From: Acanthamoeba lenticulata
Lineage: Eukaryota > Discosea > Longamoebia > Acanthamoebidae
Direction of reading: 5' to 3'
DNA length: 10,624 bases
Assembly (NCBI GenBank): GCA_002179805.1
Contig: NAVB01001987.1
Coordinates: forward strand, 1-10,624
The notes under the pieces are model-generated. The model did not search any database. It was given only the letters and a program-made list of their open reading frames with translations, and was not told the origin of the DNA. The translations under genes were made by a program, and so were the position numbers. Position 1 is the first letter of the stretch. Each line of letters starts with the position of its first letter. This document shows positions 1 through 6,900 of the stretch, piece after piece.

Positions 1-243
1 AGCATTGATGTAGGCCGTGGCGGCCTCGTGTGCCGATTGGGCGTGCATGTAGCAACCTGCGGCCTTTCGGAAGGCCTCAGCACCCTCCTCAAATTTCTTC
101 TGCAACTTGAAGGCATTACCCGCCTTTGTGAAGAGGTCGGCCGCGTCCTCATATCGGGTACCGCCAGCCATCAGGTTGGACAAGAAGCCGCCCTTGAGCT
201 TCTTCTCGGCTTCCCGCATCAACATTTCGCCCTTGTTGTCCAT
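1..243 (-). CDS. alpha-SNAP (soluble NSF attachment protein), N-terminal part
   Basis: The first 81 codons of a SNAP-family protein, cut by the window edge. SNAP binds assembled SNARE bundles and recruits the ATPase NSF, which then takes the complex apart; it works on the cytosolic face of membranes. Directly visible are the start MDNKGEMLMREAEKKLKGG, a hydrophobic loop FLSNLMAGG at residues 20-28, and then TPR-like helices (YEDAADLFTKAGNAFK at 31-46, FEEGAEAFRKAAGCY at 51-65, AHEAATAYINA at 71-81). In known alpha-SNAPs the matching N-terminal loop carries exposed Phe residues that touch the membrane. Here it holds F20, L21, L24 and M25. The ATG has A at -3 (aaacATGG), which supports the start. 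No intron falls in this part. It is divergent from the URI gene. The gamma-SNAP paralogue is the alternative, but the loop and first repeats look more like alpha. Confidence 0.94.
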   Translation of the reverse strand, partial: MDNKGEMLMREAEKKLKGGFLSNLMAGGTRYEDAADLFTKAGNAFKLQKKFEEGAEAFRKAAGCYMHAQSAHEAATAYINA

Positions 244-455
244 GTTTGTTTGAAATTGGTTGTGTGTGGTTCTTTCTCCAAGTTATCTACAAGCTAAATT
301 AACAGCAAGGACCCTTGGTGTTGATCTAGTTTCTTTTCGTGCGAGATCTCGGCCGAGCGTGTGAATCTGAAAAATATTTTTGGTATGCAGAAAAAAATGA
401 ATTAAAAATTAGAAAAGAAAAGGCGGCACAGATCTGTGTCAGCGCGGGGTGGAAG
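244..455. promoter_or_regulatory. Divergent promoter region between the SNAP and URI genes
   Basis: This 212-bp gap separates two start codons that point away from each other, so both promoters must lie in it or in 5' UTRs. It is AT-richer than its flanks, with an A-rich tract at about 389-421. I see no convincing TATA box or named factor site. Short ORFs crossing it on both strands have no coding character. Confidence 0.6.
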
Positions 456-2590
456 ATGAACGTTCCACGTCCCCTGTCGGCTGCGGAGATCATCCGCAAC
501 GCACAGCGCAAAATCACTGCGGTATGGGCATATGAGTAAAAAAATGCGATTCAGTTGATTGATTGAAGCAAATCGTTTGCGCCTCAATGCAGGACATTCA
601 AGAGAACCTTAAGCGCACGGAGCAGCTTAACAAGTTTTGTGAGGACTACACACGCCTCCACACCACTCTTGCCACACTAGCCGACCAGACCTCGTACTCC
701 CTCATGGCATGCACCCCGTCCACCGCCATTCGTGCTCCACCTGCGCCGTGGGCTGACGCATCAGCTGGGGTCGCGGTAAGAACAGGTGCCGCTTGGGCCG
801 CTAGCCTTCATGCCGGGCCGAGCCGTACACACCAACGAGGTCTTTGTCCTGCTGGGCGAAAACTACTTTGTCGAGCGCTCCACCAAGCAGGCTCGTGAGA
901 TCATCGACCGCCGCTTGACCGGTACGCCTCTCCTCATCTTCTACATTCAACTTTTACTTTCGTTTTTTTTAAAGACAACAATCGCAACAACAACAACAAT
1001 GTAGTGCTGAAGGACGAGGTCAAGACCCTCAACGAAGAGTTCGAGGCCATGCGCCTCCGGCTGAGCATGACCGACGAGATGCGCCAGGGCCACGAGGTCC
1101 AGCCCATTCCTCTTTCCCCTCCTCCTCCTTGGCCTATCGCGGCAGGCTCTCACGCGGCCTCGGCCTTGGGCTTGGATGCGATGCAGGCGCTGGGCGTGGG
1201 CGACGTCGTGGACATCCGCGAGGAGTATCACAGCGAAGACGAGGATGAGGACAAGGACGAGGTCGTCGAGCCACCGGCTGTGAGCAAACCGGCGCCGCAG
1301 GCGGACGACGCCGAGGAGGAGAGGCGGATGGCGCGCCTCATGCAGCTGCTCGCCCTCGAGGAGGAAGAAGAGCTGCGGAACAGCGCCAGCGCCAGCGGCC
1401 AGGCGCCGCCTTCTTCGTCGTCGTCATCATCGTCGTCGTCTTTGTCTTCGGGGTCGCCCCACGGGACCAAGCGGCCCAAGCCGTGCCTCAAGACCCGCGA
1501 CTCGTCCGACGTGCGCAGACCCGCCTCGCCCCCCTTCCCCTCCCTCTTGCTTCGCGGGGACACTTGGGCTGACGTGCGGGACGATGTTGGACGGACGAAC
1601 GGGTGGGCCAACGAGCAGCAGCACGTCAACAAGTCGGTGCGCATCATGGAACCCGGCGAGACCGAGGCCAAGCCGCCCACGGCTTCGCCGCTGCAGCATC
1701 ACCAGCAGCCCTCGTCGGGCTTCACCGCGCCACCGCCGGCCTTTAGCGGGACCGTCGTGGAGCGCGCGCCGGAGCCGTTTGGCGTCCCGTCTTCGGGGCC
1801 AGCGACCGTTGCGGCAGCCGCGGCAGCGCCATTTGTGCATCACGTGCCGATGCCCATGACCATGCCCATGGCCATGCCGATGCCCGCCGGAGCCGGGCCT
1901 GCGGCGCATGTGCCCGCGGGCGCGCCGCTCGTCGTCCCGTTTGGATCGCCGCCGCCGCAGCAACAGCAGCAGCAGATGCCACAAATGCCACAGCTGTACC
2001 AGCAGCCCGGGGGCGGGCTGGCGCTGAGCGATGGAAGCGGCGGTCTCCTGAGCCTCACTGTGCTGGGCGGCGGCACCGGCCCGGCCTACACGATCCCCGT
2101 CACGGCCCAGCCTCAACCGCAGCTCCAGCCGCAGTCATTCATCATTGGCTCGCCGACGGCGGCGCCACAGCCGTTTGTCATCGGCTCGCCCACGACGGCG
2201 CTGACGCCGATGGTCCCGACGACGTCGTCGTCGACACCGACGACGGCCACAACAACGACGACGACGCACAAGCGGGCCTTTTCCGACTCGCCGGTGGTGG
2301 AGCGGCGCAGCAGCGCTGCGGAGGCCCCGTTGGTCATGGTGGGCGGCGTGCCTGAGCAGCGGCCGACAGTGCTGGGCAGTGCCTTCTCGGGGACTGTGCT
2401 CGAGCGCGAATCAGAACCGCGGCCCGTGTCACAGGTACATACGAACGATGATGATTTGTTGCTGTTGTTGTTTTGATCTCATCAACTTGAGCGACGTCAT
2501 GTCGTGAACCAGACGACGGAGGAGGAGACGGCCGTGCCGCCGCCCAAGAAGATGTCGCGCTTCCGTGCCATGCGGAGTGGGCAGCCTTAA
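456..2590 (+). CDS. URI1: URI-type unconventional prefoldin (RPB5 interactor), 5 exons, 607 aa
   Basis: Exons: 456-521, 593-706, 786-921, 1005-2434, 2513-2590. All junctions keep frame and give 607 residues plus TAA. The prefoldin-alpha core is coiled coil 1 (residues 24-60), beta-hairpin core VPLGPLAFMPGRAVHTNEV (61-79), VLLGENYFVERSTKQA, and coiled coil 2 (about 97-145). VVDIREEY at 173-180 matches the URI family's conserved VDIREE. The tail is disordered: acidic, a Ser run at about 242-251, MPM repeats, Gln/Pro and Thr runs. It contains two FSGTVxER boxes (352-359, 566-573) and ends basic (MSRFRAMRSGQP). URI scaffolds the R2TP/prefoldin-like complex that assembles RNA polymerases by contacting RPB5 (family knowledge). 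The identification is firm from the core and VDIREE; the tail is clade-specific. Start: ATG at 456, the first in the exon that leads into the helical N-terminus. Introns are 71, 79, 83 and 78 nt. Confidence 0.92.
707..785 (+). other. Probable GC-AG intron in the URI gene
   Basis: Homology demands that residue M60 (ATG 704-706) is followed directly by VPLGPLAFMPG, which starts at 786 after an ACAG acceptor. The only donor giving that join is GC at 707-708 (ATG|GCATGC). The intron is 79 nt and has a CTGAC branch-like motif at about 752-756, some 30 nt before the acceptor. The strong donor-like GTAAGA at 775-780 lies only about 10 nt from the acceptor, so it cannot serve this intron. Reading through keeps an open frame until 898 but destroys the prefoldin hairpin. 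Confidence 0.7.
922..1004 (+). other. URI intron 3 with two in-frame acceptors and an AAC repeat
   Basis: The donor is G|GTACGC at 922. There are two possible acceptors: AAAG ending at 974, after a T-rich tract, and TAG ending at 1004. They differ by exactly 30 nt, so both keep frame; the upstream one adds ten residues rich in Asn, encoded by an AAC run at 986-997. With the downstream acceptor, coiled coil 2 aligns without a gap to my memory of human URI, so I use it in the gene model. Confidence 0.72.
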
Positions 2591-3217
2591 GCTTTATCTT
2601 TTTCAAAATGCCAAAAAATAGAAAAATAAGAATACAACACAAGTTCATCACCACGTCCATCACAAAGCTTTGCACATAGATCTGGTAGGATGACTTTTGT
2701 ACAAATACCACTGACTAAAGCTTCATGACCTGGAGTTTAGGTTCGGAACTCTTTCACAGGAGATAAAAAGAGTCCCACAAGTGCGGAGAATAATTCAGCC
2801 CAATAAGTAGCGAGGGACGACGGCAGGAAAGGTATGAAGTTTTTCGATTCATAGCGTTGAATTGCTATGTTTCCTAAACTTTTTCCTATTACATTTAAGA
2901 CTAAGGGGGGACGCTAGTCTTCACGGACAATTGGCAATCCCTTGTTTCCTTTTAATAGAGTAAGGCCCGTGTCTGCCGGTGAAGCGCCTATCCCGTGGCG
3001 TGACGCTGCGTTGCAGGTGCGGGAACACCACTTTGTTCTCCACAATACAAAAAGATCAACGAAAGAATTGGACCTTCCTGCCCTGCTTGGGCGTGATAGC
3101 ACATGCATTTTAGACACCAAATTAAAATAAACAGAACACGATATTGGATCAAAAAAGCCTGCTAAAGAAACGTCTGTGAAATGGGGTAGCCTCACGCATA
3201 AGTGCTGCCAACGAGTG
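2591..3217. other. Intergenic stretch, no recognised gene
   Basis: This 627-bp stretch is AT-richer than the genes around it. Just after the URI stop are A-rich runs with near-polyadenylation signals (aaaataag at about 2623-2630) but no exact AATAAA. An intron-like pair exists: AAAG|GTATGAAG at 2832 and TTGCAG ending at 3016, 185 nt apart. It could be a 5'-UTR intron of the downstream gene. AATAAA occurs on the plus strand at 3126-3131. A small open frame at 3017-3130 and one on the minus strand at 2914-3249 show no recognisable protein. A weak hairpin (arms 2748-2754 and 2767-2773) is present. I see no tRNA, snRNA or snoRNA boxes. Confidence 0.5.
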
Positions 3218-3856
3218 ATGGACCTCCACCTGAAGGTGCATCGACGCAATCGGTCGAAGGACGGCTCGTTTTTCGAGGACTATGTGCAACAGCATCAGCA
3301 CAGCCCATCCTCCACGACTACGGTAGTCCCGCCCCCGCCCCTCGGCGACCACCTCATTGTAATCGACACACCTTCATCCTCGCCCTCACCTTCTGCGCCC
3401 TCTTCGCTTTCATCCTCATTGGCCTCGCTGCCTGAGTACACCGAAACTCAGACTTCAGCTACTCCTATTCCGTCCTCAATTGGCTCAACATCATCCTCTA
3501 CACGTCCTTCCTACCCTTCATCTCCATCTCATTATCCTTCTTTCCCCTCTTCGCCTTCTTCATCTCACGAATCCTTGCCATCTCCTTCCTCGCCTTTGCT
3601 TGACGCGTCGCCATCTCTTCTCCCAACATCCTCAACCGGCCGAACTCGACGAACGCGGACATCGTCCCGCGTGCGGCGCTTCACCGTACAGGCCAACCCC
3701 ACGACATCACCATTTGCGCCTGGGCCCGTGCTGCGGCTGCTGGCCCTGGGCGCCGTCGTCACGCTCCTCATCCATCTCCTCAACTGCCACCTCGGCTTCC
3801 GCCAAAGCGGCTGCCCGGCCTTTCTCCTCTCTGATCCTTCCATCCTCGAGGACTGA
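3218..3856 (+). CDS. Hypothetical Ser/Pro-rich protein with a C-terminal membrane segment
   Basis: I do not recognise this 212-residue protein. It starts with a short basic, globular-looking piece (MDLHLKVHRRNRSKDGSFFE, residues 1-20), followed by PPPPLGDHLIVID at about 38-50. Residues 51-140 are almost all Ser, Pro and Thr. An Arg-rich stretch (GRTRRTRTSSRVRRF, 141-155) precedes a hydrophobic segment (VLRLLALGAVVTLLIHLLN, 171-189) and a short tail ending SILED. That layout suggests a tail-anchored or single-pass membrane protein with the basic side in the cytosol (inference). ATG 3218 is the first in-frame ATG; the frame extends upstream to about 3176 without one, and an unseen 5' exon is possible. 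Caution: the openness of the Ser/Pro part is weak evidence, because shifting it by two bases gives a hydrophobic, C-ending codon series. Confidence 0.45.
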   Translation: MDLHLKVHRRNRSKDGSFFEDYVQQHQHSPSSTTTVVPPPPLGDHLIVIDTPSSSPSPSAPSSLSSSLASLPEYTETQTSATPIPSSIGSTSSSTRPSYPSSPSHYPSFPSSPSSSHESLPSPSSPLLDASPSLLPTSSTGRTRRTRTSSRVRRFTVQANPTTSPFAPGPVLRLLALGAVVTLLIHLLNCHLGFRQSGCPAFLLSDPSILED

Positions 3857-3931
3857 TTCACATTGCTGAATGATTTATGATGTGTATGTATTTTTATTTA
3901 TTTATTTAATCAATGCAACATTATTTTCAAC
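3857..3931. other. Convergent 3' spacer
   Basis: The 75 bp between the stop codon of the Ser/Pro-rich gene (TGA 3854-3856) and the stop codon of the large minus-strand gene (3932-3934) is very AT-rich. Both transcripts must end in or across this spacer, so their 3' UTRs probably overlap. Confidence 0.7.
3893..3906 (-). terminator. Triple overlapping AATAAA polyadenylation signal
   Basis: Read on the minus strand, three overlapping AATAAA hexamers (plus-strand TTTATT at 3893-3898, 3897-3902 and 3901-3906) lie about 26-40 nt past the stop codon of the large minus-strand gene. That is the usual distance for a eukaryotic polyadenylation signal. No equivalent AATAAA serves the plus-strand gene here. 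Confidence 0.6.
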
Positions 3932-6900
3932 TCAACTGGAAGTTGATGGCTGCGAAACGCGAATGTCGGCACCATCGCCCACGCCCTGCTCCTTCAGCGT
4001 CTTCTTGGGGTCCAGTTGCTGCCCTTCCTCTTCATCTCCATCTTCCTCTCGCCGTCGGTTCGTCGTTGTCGGTGGCATCAGCCGCAGGCTCATCGGGCCC
4101 TTCAGCCCCAGCCGCTCCCTGGAGAAGCAACGCGCATACGCGTCAGTCGCATACACGCGCGCTTGCGTGCGTGCGTGTCGTGCGCGCGTCGCGTCGCGCA
4201 GCGTACCGGAGGAGGTTCTTGAGGTGGCCCACGAGTCGCAGCGGGTCGACATCGACCACCAGCTCCGGCTCGTGCCCAGCCAGGTGCGCCCACAGCTGGA
4301 TCTTGTCTGGCCTGTATCCGTGCCGTGTGTGTCGTGTCGTGTCGTGTCATGAGTTCACCGCACGACACACGCGCACAACACGACACGCGCATACGTACGG
4401 GGCGTAGGGGCTCAACGCGACGGCGGCGGATTTGAAGGTTGATGGCGGAGAGGGATGAAGATCATCCAAGGGCGAGAGCGAGAGGAAGCTGCTCACGTCC
4501 AGGGGTGAACTGGCGGCAGCCGCCGAGCCAAACGACCGGCGCGAGGCTGCGCCCGTCGTCGTCATCTCGTCCTCTTCGTTATCATCGTCATCATCGTCGT
4601 CGAGGAGCTCGATCGTAGACGCCACCGCCGTCGCCGCTCCGCCTGCTGCCGCCTCGAGGTGGTCGGGCTCGGTCGCGACTGCGGCGGCCGGGTCGTCAAA
4701 GATCTCCAGAATGGCGTCCAGCGATCGCGCCTCGTCCTCGTCCTCATCGTCTCCCTCGTCGTTCTGGTGGCCATGTTGCTGCAGCAGGTCAATGGTGCGG
4801 ACCTGCTGCACGACGGGGGCCGTCGCCAGCCACGAAGGGACGAACAGCCCGCCGCTGTCGCCGTCGTCGTCGTGGAGTTGACTTCGGTCGTGGCCGGAAG
4901 GGAAGGAGGCCACCAGAGGCGAGCCGGCGCCCAGGAGGTTGTCCCTCAGGCGGCTTCGCTTGCGCTTGCGCAGGCGTTCAAAATTGTGGGTGGTCACCAT
5001 CACGGCCGATGGCTCGGCCCCCTTTGCCTCTTCGTCCTCGTCCTCATCCTCGTCCTTTTCTTCTTCGTCCTCTTCCTCTTCTTCGTCTTCTTCTTCATCC
5101 TCTTCTCTCTTTCGTTTCTGCCGCTTTCGTTCTTGGCTTTCGCTTTCGTTCTGTTTTGAATTCTTTGCTGCCGTCGTTTTCCTCCTGCCGAGGGCCCTCG
5201 TCGTCGTTGTCGTCTTTGTCACTGTCGCCGTCATCGACGTGCCCCCGCCGGCCGAGACCTCCCAGCGGCGGAGGCACGCGGCCGAGAGGTTGCGCGCAGG
5301 CTCCCACGTGTCCTTCCACCGCACGAGGCACTCTGTCTTGCCCGTTGTCTTTGTCGTCGTCTTCTTCTTCTTGTCTTCGTCCTCGTCCTCGACATCCCGC
5401 GTGGCCAGGATCGCGCGAACCGCGTCCCTGTACTCCCCCTGCATGAGGTCGACGATGACGGATGACGTCAGCAACGGCCGTTTCAGAGGGGATGGTATTC
5501 AAAGGGGGGGGGGGGAGCCACCTCGAGGCCGTCGCAGTCGATCCAGGTGTCCTTCCAGCGCACCAGGTACTCCTGCGCGCCCGTCGACGCGTGCGCCCGG
5601 CACGCCAGCACTTGCTGCACCTCCCACTCGCCTGCGAGGTGACGCGTGAGTCACATGCCTGGCCTCGCAGCACCAGCAGCAGGCGCACAAGAGGTCGAGG
5701 AGCTGACGTACCGTCACCCGCGTCGTCGTCCTTTTGATGGAGGTTGTTGTTGCCACCATCATCACCGTCGTCATCGTCGTCATTCTCGTTGTCCTTGTCG
5801 TCGGCCTCGCTTTCATCGCTCACGCCCAGAATGTCGATCTCCTCATCGTCGTCGACTTGGTCACGGCCGTCCTGGCGCGGGGCCTTGGCTCCGTAGGCCT
5901 TTCTCAGCTCCCTCGTGCCCGTGTTTCGCTTGGCCGTCACCATCCCCGCGGCGTCGTCGTCGTCATCATCGTCACCTTCATCCTCTGCCGCTCTCTCAGC
6001 CTTGACCGCCGTCGTGAGAAGGTCGGCCTCGCCCTCGGCCAGGTATTTCTTGCGGCACGCGGCGCACGGACACGTTCGTCGACATAACGGACACCCCTGC
6101 AACGTTGGTTGATTTAGTTACAAAATTTCGAAAATTCGGAAATAAATACGCAAATAGTGGTAAATACAATAATAATAAGAATAATAATAATAATAATAAA
6201 AAAGAGGTACCTGAGCCCAGGCGGCGCCGCCGGTGGGGAAGGCGTCGTCGTAGGAGAGGCCAAAGTGCTTAAAGGCGCAGCGGTGGCAGTAGCGATGCTT
6301 GGGCACGCGCGGGCAGTGGAGCCAGTAGGCCTTCTTGGCCTTGCAGTGGTGGCAGTTCTCTGCCGGTCCGGGCACCTTGGTCGGCACCGGATAGCGCCGC
6401 CGCGTCGCCCGCTTTTGGCGGCCCGCCGTCGGCGTTGTCGTCGGCGTCGTCGTAGTCGACAGCAACTCGGTGCTGAGCGTCGCCTGGCGCGACTTTTTCT
6501 TAGCGGCCGTGCGCCGTTGTTGGGGCGAACCAGCTTCATCGTCCTCCTCCTTGACGTTGTCGTTCAACGGCTCCTCTTCTTCAACCTCGTCCGGATTCAC
6601 TCCAAACTCGTCATCATCATCGTCGTCGTCGTCATCATCATCGTCGACATCGCTCTCCACCTGGTCACTACCCTGGTCGGGCCGACGCGTGGTCTCATGG
6701 TCCACGCCTTTTGTCGTCACGTTCTTGTTCGACGTCGTCGTCGTCGGCGGCGCGGCGGGGCACGCCTGGTCCTGGCTGTGGCCGTGGGGGCCCTTCTGAG
6801 GCTCGGTGAGGCGCTGTGCGGCGCGGAGCTCGCGGAGGTGGGTGCGCTGGAGAAAGTGGCCGTGGGTGTCGACGTGGCCGTTCCACCGCCGCCCGAGGCG

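Noticed and set aside
563..898. Plus-strand frame read as one 111-codon gene
   Set aside because: It starts in intron 1 and reads through the 707-785 intron into the wrong frame; only 593-706 is coding in it.
1427..2116. Minus-strand ORF of 229 codons opposite the URI tail
   Set aside because: Arg/His/Gly-rich shadow of the low-complexity URI exon; no family features.
2746..2774. Hairpin followed by an A-rich region, resembling a bacterial terminator
   Set aside because: Only 7-bp arms, and all genes here are eukaryotic with spliceosomal introns.
2914..3249. Minus-strand ORF of 111 codons
   Set aside because: No recognisable motif, lies in AT-richer DNA and overlaps the start of the plus-strand ORF; not enough to call.
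4659..5649. Plus-strand ORFs of 166 and 236 codons with hydrophobic or Ser runs
   Set aside because: Antisense shadows of the poly-Glu/Asp part and chromodomain exons of the large gene.
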